The notes under the pieces were generated by a model. It was not told where the DNA came from. It was given only the letters and a program-made list of their open reading frames with translations, and searched no databases. From Staphylococcus auricularis (GTDB taxonomy: Bacteria; Bacillota; Bacilli; Staphylococcales; Staphylococcaceae): a stretch of 64,000 bases of DNA. The stretch spans positions 124,001 to 188,000 of the forward strand of contig NZ_LLER01000002.1 of assembly GCF_001500315.1 (NCBI RefSeq), written 5' to 3'. Made by a program: the position numbers and the translations under genes. Positions 19,248 through 30,258 of this stretch are shown piece after piece (the stretch's first letter is position 1; every line of letters begins with the position of its first letter).

Positions 19248-20438
19248 TTATTTTGTGCTTGGTTTACCATTTTTGAAGAAATAAACCCCATAGAATATTG
19301 CGAGAAAGACGAACACGAGGGCAGAGAAATAAAACGTATTATTGACACTTCCTGTGAGATCAGAAAGCGGTCCGCCGACTAATGGTCCAAGCATTGAACC
19401 GAATCCTTGAATACTGTTGAAAATGCCCCATGTTTCTTCTTGTTCGGCTGGGTCAATATGACTTGCCATAAAGGTGTTCCATGCAGGTAGTAACAAACCA
19501 TACATTAAACCGATAAAAATGGCTAAGCCCCATACGACATATATATTCGTGATAATTGAGAGTGCAAAAATCATCACCGCATACATAATGAAGCCGCCAA
19601 AAATCATGCTGTACATAAACACTTTCCCATTGTGGTCGATCATTTTTGATAAGAACAACATCGCAAACGCACATCCAATACCTCCGATGACGAGTGCAAT
19701 CGTATATTCTACCGTGGAGACACCAACTGTTTTGGTCGCATATGTAGGTAAGATTGGTACAAGGGCAGTAATAGATGCCCCTTGTAATAAAATACCAGGG
19801 AAGAGAATCATGTGACGTTTGGTAACGTTCACGATTTGACTCAGCTGTTCACGCACAGGTTTCGTTTGATAGTTTGTGAGTCGCACCTTCACGAAATAGA
19901 ATAATATCCATGCCATTAAGACGACTAAGGACATTAAGAATGTGAAGCGTGTCGGATGGAATTTGAATAATAAGTTCATTAATACCATACCGAAGAGGAG
20001 ACCGGTCAACCATGAGAAGTACACATAGCCCATCTCTTTACCACGTCTCACCTCATCCACACTTGCGAGCATGATGACCCATATTGGGCTCACGGCAATA
20101 CCGAGCACAATGGCGCTAACGAGTAACACAATCGGATTCGTCGGCATCCAAATGACTAAGAATAAACTTACAAAAGCGAGCAAGAACCCGAGTGTTAAAA
20201 CGAGTTTCGCACCGAGACGTTTAAGTAAGAACCCGATAACAAAGTTGGTCGCAGCATCTGAGATAAAGTGTAACGAAATGGCTACCGATGTGACGCTCAC
20301 TGCAATGGAAGTTGCAGTCGGTAAGATAGATAAATAACTTAAGATAAACATTCCACGTCCGAATTCCATTAAGAATAAGATGACGAGCATGATAATAAAA
20401 GTTCGATTTGATCTATGATTTAACGAAGAGCTTTGCAT
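19248..20438 (-). CDS. ltaA: Glycolipid permease LtaA
   Basis: 396 residues, 12 membrane segments, major facilitator fold. The start at 20438 ([11 protein letters not shown]) matches the staphylococcal N-terminus and lies inside the end of ugtP, a 26-base overlap that suggests translational coupling. LtaA moves gentiobiosyl-diacylglycerol, made by UgtP, to the outer leaflet, where LtaS uses it to anchor lipoteichoic acid. Conserved stretches include [13 protein letters not shown] TM1, [15 protein letters not shown] and [10 protein letters not shown]. The ugtP-ltaA pair is the standard staphylococcal operon. Confidence 0.95.
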   Translation of the reverse strand: MQSSSLNHRSNRTFIIMLVILFLMEFGRGMFILSYLSILPTATSIAVSVTSVAISLHFISDAATNFVIGFLLKRLGAKLVLTLGFLLAFVSLFLVIWMPTNPIVLLVSAIVLGIAVSPIWVIMLASVDEVRRGKEMGYVYFSWLTGLLFGMVLMNLLFKFHPTRFTFLMSLVVLMAWILFYFVKVRLTNYQTKPVREQLSQIVNVTKRHMILFPGILLQGASITALVPILPTYATKTVGVSTVEYTIALVIGGIGCAFAMLFLSKMIDHNGKVFMYSMIFGGFIMYAVMIFALSIITNIYVVWGLAIFIGLMYGLLLPAWNTFMASHIDPAEQEETWGIFNSIQGFGSMLGPLVGGPLSDLTGSVNNTFYFSALVFVFLAIFYGVYFFKNGKPSTK

Positions 20439-21591
20439 ATAAAGGTACCTTTCCATAAACTTTTTCACTCGCACCAGAATGATACAATAAGTCGAGTAAA
20501 TCTCTACAAAGTTTATAAGTTGTATACTGAATTCTTGCTTCTGTCATATTTTGTGTCATGCGGTTTAAGTGATCCATATCGTTGATCAAATCTCCGACAA
20601 TCGCTATTGCTTCAGTTGCGTTTTGAGCAATTTTCCCAAAGTTTTTATCCTCGAAGTAGTGCGCATTTTCCAACTCTTGACCGGGTGCAGGATCTAAGAA
20701 GACGAGTGGAATACGACGTGTGAGCGCCTCTGAAATTGTGATACCGCCTGGTTTTGTGATCATCAGTTCACTAGAAGCCATCCATTCGTTCATATCGTTT
20801 GTATAACCAAGGATGAGCACATTATCATAATCCTTAAATTGTGTTGAAAGTGTGCGTTTAAGTTTTTTATTACGTCCGCATATCATGACTACTTGTGCAT
20901 GTGGACTACGTAATAGGATGTCGTTGATCATTTCATCGAATCCTTTAGAGACGCCAAATGCACCGGCTGACATGAGAATGGTAGGTTTGTTTGGATCGAG
21001 TTGGTTTTGCGTGAGCCAAGCAGTTCGATCGATATCTTCTTCAAATTTATCTGAAATGGGAATCCCAGTCACTTTTAATTTTTCTCTAGGGACCCCTGCA
21101 GCTACGAATTCATCTCTAAGGTCATTGGTAGCGAGATAATATCTTTCAGATTGAGGGGTAATCCAGTTTTTGTGCAATCTATAATCTGTCATCACTGTCG
21201 CAATCGGGATGTTAATGTTAAATTGTTCTGTTAACACTGACATTACCGGCGTAGGGAATGTGAGCAAGATCAAGTCTGGTTTTTCTTTTAATAACAGATT
21301 GATTAACTTATTGAGTCCATAGTATTTGTAGAAACACTTGTCTAATTTGTCAGGACGACTGTAGTAAAAGTTTTTGTACATATTTCTAAAGTATTTAAAA
21401 CTATTGATGTACCATTTTTTACAGATAGACGTTAAGATAGGGTGTGCCTCTAAAAATAAATCGTTTTCAATCACAGATAGATTGCTGATATTCATTTCAT
21501 TCAATTGATTTACGATACTGTGTGTTACTTGCAAATGGCCATTGCCAAATGAACCAGTAATAATGAGTATTTTTTTATTTTGAGTAACCAT
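20413..21591 (-). CDS. ugtP: Processive diacylglycerol beta-glucosyltransferase UgtP (YpfP)
   Basis: A 392-residue GT28-family glycosyltransferase. The N-terminal glycolipid-acceptor half has the [14 protein letters not shown] loop, and the C-terminal UDP-glucose half has [11 protein letters not shown] and [11 protein letters not shown]. It adds two glucoses to diacylglycerol on the cytosolic face to make the lipoteichoic acid anchor. GGAGGG is upstream at a slightly long distance. It leads the ugtP-ltaA operon. Confidence 0.96.
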   Translation of the reverse strand: MVTQNKKILIITGSFGNGHLQVTHSIVNQLNEMNISNLSVIENDLFLEAHPILTSICKKWYINSFKYFRNMYKNFYYSRPDKLDKCFYKYYGLNKLINLLLKEKPDLILLTFPTPVMSVLTEQFNINIPIATVMTDYRLHKNWITPQSERYYLATNDLRDEFVAAGVPREKLKVTGIPISDKFEEDIDRTAWLTQNQLDPNKPTILMSAGAFGVSKGFDEMINDILLRSPHAQVVMICGRNKKLKRTLSTQFKDYDNVLILGYTNDMNEWMASSELMITKPGGITISEALTRRIPLVFLDPAPGQELENAHYFEDKNFGKIAQNATEAIAIVGDLINDMDHLNRMTQNMTEARIQYTTYKLCRDLLDLLYHSGASEKVYGKVPLYAKLFVKS

Positions 21592-22042
21592 AGAGATGAA
21601 GTCACCCTCCAGTATTTTTGTTACACGCCTCGTAAGTGTAACTTATTTTATTAGCATGTGGAAGCAATAATATCGGAACTCACGCATGATACTGTTTTAT
21701 GATATGGTTATATATGTTTCATATTAAATGCAAATGAAAGTATATAAATAACTATCACTTCAAGGTTATCTTAACACTTAATGACAGGATTGTAATGAAG
21801 TTTACCCTCATTTCATAAATATTAAATAAAATTTTAACATTGAAATCATCTTAAGTTAATAAAATACATATAAATAAGTAGAAAATAAAGTGAAGCTATC
21901 TACAATTTTTCATTTTCAAAGTCGGAAGCTTCAATATAATGAAACAAAAATATTTATGGAGATAAAATGACATAGTTGAATGATGTTAACCATCTAGAAA
22001 AACGTGTATAATAGAACTATTGAGAAAAAGGAGCGTTCACTG
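21592..22042. other. Divergent intergenic region ugtP / murE
   Basis: 451 bases, strongly AT-rich, between the divergent ugtP and murE starts. A TATAAT hexamer at 22007-22012 lies about 30 bases before the murE start and is the likely murE -10, with only a weak -35 (TTAACC, 15-base spacing). I saw no ORF, RNA or clear repeat. Confidence 0.5.
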
Positions 22043-23527
22043 TTGAAAGCAAACGAATTATTTAGCAAAATCAAAGTCAAACAAGTCATTGGTTCATTAG
22101 ATAAAGAAGTTAATGATATTACAACGGATTCACGTACCGCTGAAGCAGGTAGCATATTTGTTGCTTCTGTAGGCTATACGGTGGATAGTCATCAATTTTG
22201 TCAACAAGTCGCAGATGCGGGTTGTGAGATTGTTGTCGTGAATCAAGCGCAAGATTTAAACAGTGACATCACACAAGTTGTTGTTCCGGATACTTTACGT
22301 GTAGCGAGCTTGCTTGTAAATGAATTATACCATTATCCAAGTCAACAGCTCGTGACTTATGGCGTAACTGGAACGAACGGGAAAACATCTATTGCGACAA
22401 TGATCCATAACATTCATAGAAGAATGAATAAAGGAAGTGCCTATCTCGGTACGAATGGCTTCCAAATTAATGAAGAGAAATCAAAAGGTGTGAATACGAC
22501 ACCTGAAACTGTCACATTGACGAAGAAAATCAATCAAGCCGTTGAGCAAGGTGCAGAAGCGATGACGTTAGAAGTTTCAAGTCATGGTTTATCACTTGGT
22601 CGTTTACGCGGTGTTGAGTTCGATGTAGCTATCTTTTCAAATCTAACGAAAGACCATCTCGATTTCCATGGCAGCATGGAAGCGTATGGTCATGCGAAAT
22701 CATTGTTATTTAGTCAACTGGGTGAAGATTTAAGTAAGGATAAAGAGGTCGTGTTAAATAATGATGACCCATTTTCAGAGTATTTAGCATCAGTCACACC
22801 CTATGAAGTGTTAACGTATGGCATCGATCATGAGGCACAATTTACAGCACAAAATATCGATGAGTCTTTACAAGGTGTCGCATTTGATTTTGTCACACCT
22901 GAAGGCACGTATCATGTCCAATCACCGTACATAGGTAAATTTAATATTTCTAATTTAATGGCTGCGATGATTGCAATATGGAGTAAAGGCGTTTCATTTG
23001 AAGCCATCATTAAAGCGGTAGAATCAGCTGAACCTGTAGAAGGTCGTCTAGAAGTGTTAGATCGAAACTTACCGATCGATTTAATCATTGATTACGCCCA
23101 TACTGCGGACGGCATGAAGAAACTGATTGAAGCTGTGAAACCTTTTGTAAAACAAAAACTCATCTTCCTCGTCGGTATGGCAGGGGAACGCGATATGTCG
23201 AAAACACAAGAAATGGGTCAAGTTGCTTGTCAGGCAGACTACGTTATTTTCACGCCTGATAATCCAGCGAATGACGATCCAAAAATGTTAACGGCTGAGT
23301 TAGCGAAAGGTGCGACACATGATCAATATGTAGAATTTGAAGATCGTGCTGAAGGGATTCGTCATGCAATTGAAGTATCTGAACCAGGAGATACAGTTGT
23401 CTTAGCTTCAAAAGGTAGAGAACCTTATCAAATCATGCCTGGGCATGTTAAAGTACCGCATAGAGATGATTTAATCGGATTAGAAGCGGCTTATCAAAAA
23501 TACGGTGGTGGCCCGGTTGAAGATTAG
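22043..23527 (+). CDS. murE: UDP-MurNAc-tripeptide synthetase MurE (L-lysine adding)
   Basis: TTG 22043, nine bases after AAAGGAG, gives 494 residues, the staphylococcal length. An upstream in-frame ATG at 22004 overlaps the promoter and is rejected. The P-loop TGTNGKTS (about residue 115) and the motif DNPANDDP mark the L-lysine-specific type; diaminopimelate enzymes have DNPR there. It adds the third residue of the murein stem peptide, the attachment point of the pentaglycine bridge. A small gene and prfC follow with overlaps. Confidence 0.95.
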   Translation: MKANELFSKIKVKQVIGSLDKEVNDITTDSRTAEAGSIFVASVGYTVDSHQFCQQVADAGCEIVVVNQAQDLNSDITQVVVPDTLRVASLLVNELYHYPSQQLVTYGVTGTNGKTSIATMIHNIHRRMNKGSAYLGTNGFQINEEKSKGVNTTPETVTLTKKINQAVEQGAEAMTLEVSSHGLSLGRLRGVEFDVAIFSNLTKDHLDFHGSMEAYGHAKSLLFSQLGEDLSKDKEVVLNNDDPFSEYLASVTPYEVLTYGIDHEAQFTAQNIDESLQGVAFDFVTPEGTYHVQSPYIGKFNISNLMAAMIAIWSKGVSFEAIIKAVESAEPVEGRLEVLDRNLPIDLIIDYAHTADGMKKLIEAVKPFVKQKLIFLVGMAGERDMSKTQEMGQVACQADYVIFTPDNPANDDPKMLTAELAKGATHDQYVEFEDRAEGIRHAIEVSEPGDTVVLASKGREPYQIMPGHVKVPHRDDLIGLEAAYQKYGGGPVED

Positions 23528-23771
23528 GGCGTTACCTGATGCATTTAATCATGCACGTACGTACATGATGCATCATCCGGACGCACATGTTTATCTGATC
23601 GCTATACCTGATTTTGAATGGTCTATAGAATTAGCGGAGGATGCATCTCAAAATGACGTAGAAGAAACACTTGTATTGCATTTATTTAGTGAAATGGATG
23701 AACCACAAGCAACGTTGCTTGCCTCTTATATAAGTAATTGGATATTTGAAGACAAAGGAGCAAATGAATGA
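23517..23771 (+). CDS. Small YueH-like protein between murE and prfC
   Basis: A TTG start at 23517, after GGTGGTGG, gives 84 residues beginning [15 protein letters not shown]; a GTG at 23505 is the alternative. It overlaps murE by 11 bases and prfC by four. The segment [13 protein letters not shown] resembles YueH-family proteins of Bacillus, but this is a weak recognition. It is acidic, has no membrane segment and its function is unknown. A gene of this kind sits between murE and prfC in other staphylococci. Confidence 0.75.
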   Translation: MKIRALPDAFNHARTYMMHHPDAHVYLIAIPDFEWSIELAEDASQNDVEETLVLHLFSEMDEPQATLLASYISNWIFEDKGANE

Positions 23772-25330
23772 GTATTAATAATGAAATAGAATCAAGAAAA
23801 ACATTTGCGATTATTTCCCACCCGGATGCGGGGAAAACCACTTTAACTGAAAAGCTACTACTCTTCGGTGGAGCGATTCGTGAAGCAGGTACAGTTAAAG
23901 GGAAGAAAACAGGAAAATTCGCAACAAGTGACTGGATGAAAGTAGAACAAGAACGTGGGATCTCTGTGACGAGTTCAGTGATGCAGTTTGATTATGACAA
24001 CTATCACATTAATATTTTAGATACACCGGGGCACGAAGATTTCTCCGAAGATACGTATCGTACGTTAATGGCTGTAGACAGTGCAGTGATGGTGATCGAC
24101 TGTGCAAAAGGGATCGAACCCCAAACACTTAAACTATTCAAAGTATGTAAAATGCGTGGCATTCCAATCTTTACTTTCATCAACAAATTAGACCGTGTCG
24201 GTAAAGAACCATTTGAATTATTAAATGAAATTGAAGAAACGCTTAATATCGATACTTATCCGATGAACTGGCCGATCGGTATGGGGCAAAGTTTCTTCGG
24301 TATTATCGATCGCGCTTCTAAAACAATTGAACCTTTTAGAGATGAAGAAAATATCCTTCATTTAAATGACGATTTTGAATTAGAAGAAGATCATGAAATC
24401 AAACAAGATAGTGCGTTTGAACAAGCGATTGAAGAATTGATGCTTGTAGATGAAGCGGGTGAGAAATTCGATAACGATGCTTTACTCAATGGGGAACTCA
24501 CACCTGTATTCTTCGGTTCTGCATTGGCTAATTTCGGTGTAGAAAACTTCTTAAATGTTTATGTGGATTATGCACCGATGCCAAGTGCTCGTCAGACAAA
24601 TGAAGATGTTGAAGTCAGCCCGTTCAGTCCAGATTTCTCTGGTTTTATCTTTAAAATTCAAGCGAACATGGATCCTAAACACCGTGACCGTATTGCATTC
24701 ATGCGTGTCGTGAGTGGGGAATTTGAACGCGGTATGGATGTCCAGCTTCAACGCACGAAGAAAAAACAAAAAATCACACGCTCAACCTCGTTTATGGCAG
24801 ATGATAAAGAAACAGTGAACCGGGCCGTTGCCGGTGATATCGTCGGACTATACGATACAGGGAACTATCAAATCGGCGATACGCTCGTGAACGGTAATCA
24901 AAAATTCAGCTTCCAAGATCTGCCACAATTCACACCGGAAATCTTTATGAAAGTTTCAGCTAAAAATGTCATGAAACAAAAACATTTCCACAAAGGGATT
25001 GAACAACTCGTACAAGAAGGTGCAATTCAGTACTATAAAACCCTTCACACGAACCAAATTATCTTAGGTGCAGTGGGGCAACTTCAATTTGAAGTATTTG
25101 AACATCGCATGAAGAACGAATATAACGTAGATATCGTGATGGAACCCGTGGGTCAAAAAATTGCACGCTGGGTTGAAAATGAGGAAGATATTCAAGATAA
25201 GATGAATACGTCACGCTCTATACTTGTTAAAGACCGTTACGATCATTTATTATTCTTGTTTGAAAATGAATTTGCTACACGCTGGTTTGAAGATAAATTC
25301 CCTGAAATCAAGCTATATAGTTTGTTATAA
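23768..25330 (+). CDS. prfC: Peptide chain release factor 3
   Basis: A 520-residue translational GTPase. G1 is SHPDAGKTT, the DTPGHEDF Walker-B/G3 motif is near residue 85, and G4 is NKLD. Domains II and III follow. RF3 recycles RF1 and RF2 after peptide release. GGAG lies in the end of the upstream gene, and the start overlaps its stop (ATGA). Confidence 0.96.
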   Translation: MSINNEIESRKTFAIISHPDAGKTTLTEKLLLFGGAIREAGTVKGKKTGKFATSDWMKVEQERGISVTSSVMQFDYDNYHINILDTPGHEDFSEDTYRTLMAVDSAVMVIDCAKGIEPQTLKLFKVCKMRGIPIFTFINKLDRVGKEPFELLNEIEETLNIDTYPMNWPIGMGQSFFGIIDRASKTIEPFRDEENILHLNDDFELEEDHEIKQDSAFEQAIEELMLVDEAGEKFDNDALLNGELTPVFFGSALANFGVENFLNVYVDYAPMPSARQTNEDVEVSPFSPDFSGFIFKIQANMDPKHRDRIAFMRVVSGEFERGMDVQLQRTKKKQKITRSTSFMADDKETVNRAVAGDIVGLYDTGNYQIGDTLVNGNQKFSFQDLPQFTPEIFMKVSAKNVMKQKHFHKGIEQLVQEGAIQYYKTLHTNQIILGAVGQLQFEVFEHRMKNEYNVDIVMEPVGQKIARWVENEEDIQDKMNTSRSILVKDRYDHLLFLFENEFATRWFEDKFPEIKLYSLL

Positions 25331-25384
25331 GGATTGAGATTGTGTATAATACAATCAAAATAAAATACCTGTGACTAACATAGT

Positions 25385-25601
25385 CAGAGGGGAGTAACTT
25401 ATCTGTTCAATTGATTGATCATCCACATTTGATTAGGACAGAATCTCATTATCGTCATTACGAAGTCTGCACTTCCGGTATTGAGAGTAAACTCGTTTTA
25501 CTAAGTGAGACCTTTGCTATAGAACACGTGACTGTCATTGTGATCCAATACAAGTTGAATCCAATGTCGTTAAACATTCTATAGCACAGGTCTCTATTTT
25601 T
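25385..25601 (+). promoter_or_regulatory. yybP-ykoY manganese riboswitch with terminator
   Basis: The leader carries AGGGGAGTAAC at 25388-25398 and GAGACCTTTGCT at 25507-25518, the two most conserved blocks of the yybP-ykoY aptamer, separated by a variable arm. The second block is also the 5' arm of a terminator: AGACCTTTGCTATAGAA (25508-25524) pairs with TTCTATAGCACAGGTCT (25577-25593), one mismatch, followed by CTATTTTT. Mn2+ binding should hold the aptamer and prevent the terminator, switching on the TerC-family exporter downstream. Motifs and layout are seen; the ON polarity is known from the class. Confidence 0.82.
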
Positions 25602-25628
25602 GTATTAATTTAAAAGGAGTTGTGCAAC

Positions 25629-26426
25629 ATGGATGTGAGTTTAATCCTGCCCTACTTATGGGTGCTCTTCGTCTTAGTGTTCCTCGAAGGGCTGTTAGCT
25701 GCTGATAACGCGGTCGTTATGGCAGTCATGGTGAGACATTTACCACCTAAACAACGTAAAAAAGCACTGTTTTACGGCTTGCTTGGTGCTTTCGTATTTC
25801 GTTTCATCGCATTGTTCTTAATTAGTATTATTGTTAATTTCTGGTTTATTCAAGCCTTAGGTGCCGTATACTTACTTTATATGTCAGGTAAAAACTTATA
25901 TAATTTCTTTAAAAATAAAGATGAACATCCGCATGAAGTGGGCGACGATCACCACTTTGATGACAGCGGACAAGAAATTCCTGTCAGTGCAGGTAAATTC
26001 TGGGCAACCGTATTTAAAGTTGAATTTGCAGATATCGCCTTTGCGATAGACTCTATGCTCGCAGCGATGGCCATCGCAATGACATTGCCAACCGTAGGCA
26101 TTCAATTTGGTGGCATGGACTTAGGTCAATTTATCGTCATGTTCTTAGGTGGTATGATTGGTGTCATCTTAATGCGTTTTGCAGCGAACTGGTTCGTGGA
26201 CCTACTCAACAAATATCCTGGTTTAGAAGGTGCAGCCTTCGCAATCGTAGGATGGGTAGGTGTGAAACTGGTCGTGCTTGTCCTAGCACATGAAGACATT
26301 GGTATCCTACCACACGACTTCCCACACAGTGCACTATGGCAAACAATCTTCTGGTCTGTCATGATTTTACTTGTGCTCATTGGATGGTTAACATCACTAC
26401 GCCACAACAAAAAACAAAATAGCTAA
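25629..26426 (+). CDS. mntY: TerC-family membrane protein, probable Mn2+ exporter
   Basis: 265 residues from ATG 25629, with AAAAGGAG upstream. About seven membrane segments show the TerC signatures EGLLAADNAVVMAVM and VEFADIAFAIDSMLA, whose Asp residues are thought to bind metal. A His/Asp-rich cytosolic loop lies at about residues 97-120. TerC proteins under yybP-ykoY riboswitches (MeeF/MeeY in Bacillus, MntY in S. aureus) export Mn2+, including to secreted metalloenzymes such as LtaS. The upstream riboswitch supports that role; the symbol follows the S. aureus usage as I recall it. Confidence 0.85.
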   Translation: MDVSLILPYLWVLFVLVFLEGLLAADNAVVMAVMVRHLPPKQRKKALFYGLLGAFVFRFIALFLISIIVNFWFIQALGAVYLLYMSGKNLYNFFKNKDEHPHEVGDDHHFDDSGQEIPVSAGKFWATVFKVEFADIAFAIDSMLAAMAIAMTLPTVGIQFGGMDLGQFIVMFLGGMIGVILMRFAANWFVDLLNKYPGLEGAAFAIVGWVGVKLVVLVLAHEDIGILPHDFPHSALWQTIFWSVMILLVLIGWLTSLRHNKKQNS

Positions 26427-26433
26427 TCAATCA

Positions 26434-26516
26434 AACTCGTTATAGGTTGGTTTTTAAGCGTTGCTTCATATCAATGAAGTAACGTTTGAATCTACTTATG
26501 ACGAGTTTATTTTTTA
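26434..26516 (+). terminator. Long two-stem terminator after the TerC gene
   Basis: The outer arms AAACTCGT (26434-26441) and ACGAGTTT (26502-26509) enclose a second hairpin GCGTTGCTTCAT/ATGAAGTAACGTT; a T-rich run follows. Confidence 0.7.
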
Positions 26517-26676
26517 TCCGTTTAGATAATGATTTAATTAAGCAAAGTTCGTGCGTCTATGGCATAATATAGGGATAGAACAAATTTCATTAATAATGTG
26601 ACCACATCTTTATGTGTCAGAAGTGTATCGTGTGATACATAGTGGTCAATGCAGAACGAGGTAAGGAGGATTTTTG

Positions 26677-28722
26677 GTGGATAGAGATAAGAAACATGTG
26701 ATACCTAGATCACAATATCGCCGTAAGAGACGTGAATTCTTCCATAATGAAGAGCGTGAACAACGCATTAAAGCAAATCAGCGTGAAAAAGAAGCTTCAG
26801 CTGAACGTGAGCGTCAATTAGCTGAGAAGAATAGAGCACGTTTAGCTGAAAATGAAGAAAAAGCACGTATTGAAAAATTAACGCAAGATGATCATGCATC
26901 TCGTGATGATCAAACGGATTACATAAATGAAACAGATACGCCATCAGACCAAAAACGTGTCCCATATTCAAGTGTTAATGATACCGATGATATAGAAGAT
27001 ACACTTACTGGTTCAGAAGGAGACACTGTTGAGACAGCGTACCAATCAACGGACCAAGAACGAGAAGCGGAATCAACGCTAGATCAAGAGGCTGAAGATT
27101 CTGTAGAAGCGACACCAGAAGAGACCCATTCATTTTCAACCTCAGAAGATGAAGAAGTAGAAAATGAGGAGATTGAACGTCCTGTCGAACACGAAGATAC
27201 ACCACACCGTTCAAACGAAGATACAGTAGATGTGCGTGAAGACGCTAATCAACAAACGTTTGAGCATCGGGATGAAGACGATGCGATCGGTGCAGCAATT
27301 GCGAATAATAAACGACGCAGCACATTGAATGTTGATGAACGAGCGACTGAACCGACCGATGATGCGTTAACTCAAACTCGTGCGGATGAAGATGCACAGT
27401 TGGACACACCTTCAGATCAACAGCGCACGCCGTATAGCAGTATTCATAACAACAAGGATACTGCAGCAGGTGAGAAAGCACAGAGCGCAAAAACACAAAA
27501 TCCGCGTACGCCATTATTCGGTAATCAAAAAACCGATAAAAATGAGGAGCGCCAGTCCGAATTTGATATGACTGACATTTTAGAACGCGTGAAGGCTTTC
27601 TTTAAAAAACATTGGTTTAAACTCGTCATTGCGTTAGGTGTCATCTTATTGTGTCTGTTAATCTTCTTAATCTTTAATAATGTGAACCACAATAACGATA
27701 AGCCGAATATTTTCAGTGATGATGGAGACAAAGAATATACTGAAACGATGAAAAATGCTAATAATGCCGTAGATTCAGTCGTGACAGTAGAAAACAATAT
27801 ATCTGACGATCAATCTTCTGCAGAAAAAGAAACACAAGACACCAAAGAGGATGACGAACTTGGTTCTGGTGTCATTTATAAAAAATCCGGTAATATCGCC
27901 TATATTCTTACCAATGAACATGTTGTCGGCTCGCATAAGAAACAAAAAATCACTTATGACGAAAAAGATACAGCTATTGGTGAAGTCATCGGAAAAGACA
28001 AAAATTCTGATGTCGCAGTCGTTAAAGTGAAACTCAAATCAGATAATAATGTGAAGAAAATGCCTATCGGTGATTCAAAAGCACTCGTCTTAGGTGAACC
28101 GATTATCGTGGTCGGCAATCCATTAGGTGTTGATTTTAAAGGTAGTGTCAGCGAAGGTATTGTTTCAGGTTTAGATCGCCACGTACCGGTTGACGTCGAC
28201 AAAGATGGACAAGACGATGAACTCATTCATGCGATTCAAATGGATGCCCCTGTGAACCCTGGTAATTCAGGTGGTGCAGTGATTGATAACAAAGGCAAAC
28301 TCGTAGGTATTGCTTCCCTAAAAATTGATATGGATAATGTAGAAGGCATCGCTTTTGCCTTACCGATCAATGACGTGATGGATATTGCGAAAGAGTTAGA
28401 ATCTAAAGGAAAAGTGACATATCCAGAAACAGGCGTTAAAATAGCGAACGTCGCAGATTTAGATGATAGCGTGAAATCTAGTATGAACATTCCAGATGAT
28501 GTAAATGGTGGGGTCGTTGTCGGAGAAGTGAAATCAGATTCTCCTGCTTCTAAATCTCACTTGCAAAAAAATGATGTCATAGTAGAATTAGATGGGAAAG
28601 ATATTGAAGACACACTAAGATATAAACAAGTGATTAACCAACATAGAGAAGATTTAAATACATTAGATATGAAAGTCTATCGAGATGGCAAACTTAAAAA
28701 TATGAAACTAAATCTGAAATAG
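26677..28722 (+). CDS. HtrA-like membrane-anchored serine protease
   Basis: GTG 26677, seven bases after AAGGAGG, gives 681 residues. The N-terminal about 300 residues are charged, repetitive and low-complexity (cytosolic), starting [20 protein letters not shown] as in S. aureus. One membrane helix lies at about residues 312-332. The trypsin-like domain follows with the triad His in TNEHVVG, Asp in NSDVAVV and Ser in NPGNSGGAV, then one PDZ domain (about 590-680). It is a surface quality-control protease or chaperone. ktrD follows 18 bases later on the same strand. Confidence 0.92.
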   Translation: MDRDKKHVIPRSQYRRKRREFFHNEEREQRIKANQREKEASAERERQLAEKNRARLAENEEKARIEKLTQDDHASRDDQTDYINETDTPSDQKRVPYSSVNDTDDIEDTLTGSEGDTVETAYQSTDQEREAESTLDQEAEDSVEATPEETHSFSTSEDEEVENEEIERPVEHEDTPHRSNEDTVDVREDANQQTFEHRDEDDAIGAAIANNKRRSTLNVDERATEPTDDALTQTRADEDAQLDTPSDQQRTPYSSIHNNKDTAAGEKAQSAKTQNPRTPLFGNQKTDKNEERQSEFDMTDILERVKAFFKKHWFKLVIALGVILLCLLIFLIFNNVNHNNDKPNIFSDDGDKEYTETMKNANNAVDSVVTVENNISDDQSSAEKETQDTKEDDELGSGVIYKKSGNIAYILTNEHVVGSHKKQKITYDEKDTAIGEVIGKDKNSDVAVVKVKLKSDNNVKKMPIGDSKALVLGEPIIVVGNPLGVDFKGSVSEGIVSGLDRHVPVDVDKDGQDDELIHAIQMDAPVNPGNSGGAVIDNKGKLVGIASLKIDMDNVEGIAFALPINDVMDIAKELESKGKVTYPETGVKIANVADLDDSVKSSMNIPDDVNGGVVVGEVKSDSPASKSHLQKNDVIVELDGKDIEDTLRYKQVINQHREDLNTLDMKVYRDGKLKNMKLNLK

Positions 28723-28740
28723 TGTTGAGGTGAATTCGTA

Positions 28741-30099
28741 TTGTCCATTCTCAATCAGTTATTAAGGAAATCTAGTCCTCAACAAGGGATTGTGATGTAT
28801 TACTTATTTGCAATCATCGTGGCGTTCTTATTGCTCAACTTACCATATGTACATAAACCTGGGGTGGATGTAGACCCACTAGATTCCTTATTTCTCGCCG
28901 TTTCAGGTGTCAGTGTCACTGGATTATCGCCGGTGAATATTGCAGATACGTATACCATGTTTGGCCAAATCATCATCATGGTGATTTTAAATATCGGTGG
29001 TATAGGTGTCATGGCGATTGGTACGCTTCTCTGGGTGGTTTTAGGTAAACGTATCGGTATTAGAGAACGTCAATTAATCATGTTAGACAATAATAAAAAT
29101 AGTATGAGCGGAACCGTGAAACTGATCCTCGATATCGTCCGTACGATTCTCTTTATTGAACTTGTTGGTGCGATGTTGCTCGCATTTTACTTTTATAAAG
29201 ATAATCCAGATTTGAAATATGCCGTGATGCAAGGTATCTTCGTGTCTGTTTCGGCAACGACGAATGGGGGATTAGACATCACTGGTAAATCACTCATCCC
29301 TTATGCGAATGATTACTTCGTACAGACGATTGTCATGTTCTTAATTATTCTTGGTTCGATTGGTTTTCCTGTACTGTTAGAAACAAAAGCTTATATTAAA
29401 AATAGAGTGACAAATTTTAGATTTTCTCTGTTCACTAAAATTACGACAGTAACTTATTTTGGTCTATTTATTTTTGGTATCATTGTTATTTTAATTTTAG
29501 AAAACAATCATGTTTTCGAAGGGATGAGTTGGCATAAAAAATTATTCTATGCCCTGTTCCAATCAGCTACAACAAGAAGTGCGGGATTACAAACGATCGA
29601 TGTGAATCAGTTTACTGATGGAACCAATATGCTCATGAGTTTACTCATGTTCATCGGTTCTTCACCAAGTTCAGTAGGTGGTGGGATTCGAACAACTACA
29701 TTTGCTATCTTGATTTTGTTCCTACTCAATTTTAACAACACCAATGAACGTTCATCGATCAAAGCATTTAACCGTGAAATTCATATTTCAGATGTGCAAC
29801 GTTCATTTGCTGTGTTTATCATGGCTACGATTCTTACATTCGGTAGTGTGATCGTCATGCTCGTCTCTGAAGGCGAACAGATGTCATTGATTCAAATTTT
29901 CTTTGAAGTCATGTCCGCATTCGGTACGTGTGGTCTTTCACTAGGTGTGACAGGCGATTTAACCGAAGTATCGAAAGTGGTACTCATGATTTTAATGTTT
30001 ATCGGTCGTGTTGGTTTAATCTGCTTCATCATTATGATTGGCGGTCGACGTGAACCAGATAAATATCACTATCCAAAAGAACGTATTCAAATCGGTTAA
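28741..30099 (+). CDS. ktrD: Potassium uptake channel subunit KtrD
   Basis: TTG 28741, eight bases after GAGGTG, gives 452 residues. The TrkH/KtrB fold has four pore loops with their filter glycines: SVTGLSP, ATTNGGLD, TTRSAGLQ and FGTCGLSLG. It works with the cytosolic gating ring KtrA, not encoded here. In S. aureus the KtrAD pair is the low-affinity system and the gene sits in this same place after the HtrA-like protease. Together with CpaA upstream it controls potassium balance. Confidence 0.93.
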   Translation: MSILNQLLRKSSPQQGIVMYYLFAIIVAFLLLNLPYVHKPGVDVDPLDSLFLAVSGVSVTGLSPVNIADTYTMFGQIIIMVILNIGGIGVMAIGTLLWVVLGKRIGIRERQLIMLDNNKNSMSGTVKLILDIVRTILFIELVGAMLLAFYFYKDNPDLKYAVMQGIFVSVSATTNGGLDITGKSLIPYANDYFVQTIVMFLIILGSIGFPVLLETKAYIKNRVTNFRFSLFTKITTVTYFGLFIFGIIVILILENNHVFEGMSWHKKLFYALFQSATTRSAGLQTIDVNQFTDGTNMLMSLLMFIGSSPSSVGGGIRTTTFAILILFLLNFNNTNERSSIKAFNREIHISDVQRSFAVFIMATILTFGSVIVMLVSEGEQMSLIQIFFEVMSAFGTCGLSLGVTGDLTEVSKVVLMILMFIGRVGLICFIIMIGGRREPDKYHYPKERIQIG

Positions 30100-30143
30100 T
30101 TCATTTAAAATAAAGTGATTCATTTCAATCATTGAAATCATAG

Positions 30144-30183
30144 ACCCTCATTGTTCAGTAAAAATGTGCAATGAGGGTTTTAT
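30144..30183 (+). terminator. Terminator after ktrD
   Basis: ACCCTCATTG (30144-30153) pairs with CAATGAGGGT (30169-30178), followed by T's. Confidence 0.88.
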
Positions 30184-30258
30184 TTGTAAATTACAAAAGA
30201 ATGTGAGTTATAAAATTGCATCACTCGTGATACACTAAAATAAAGCGGAGGTGCGGAG

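Noticed and set aside
26677..27600. Separate genes on the minus strand opposite the HtrA-like N-terminal region
   Set aside because: These frames are shadows of a low-complexity, Glu/Asp/Arg-rich coding region and have no start signals.
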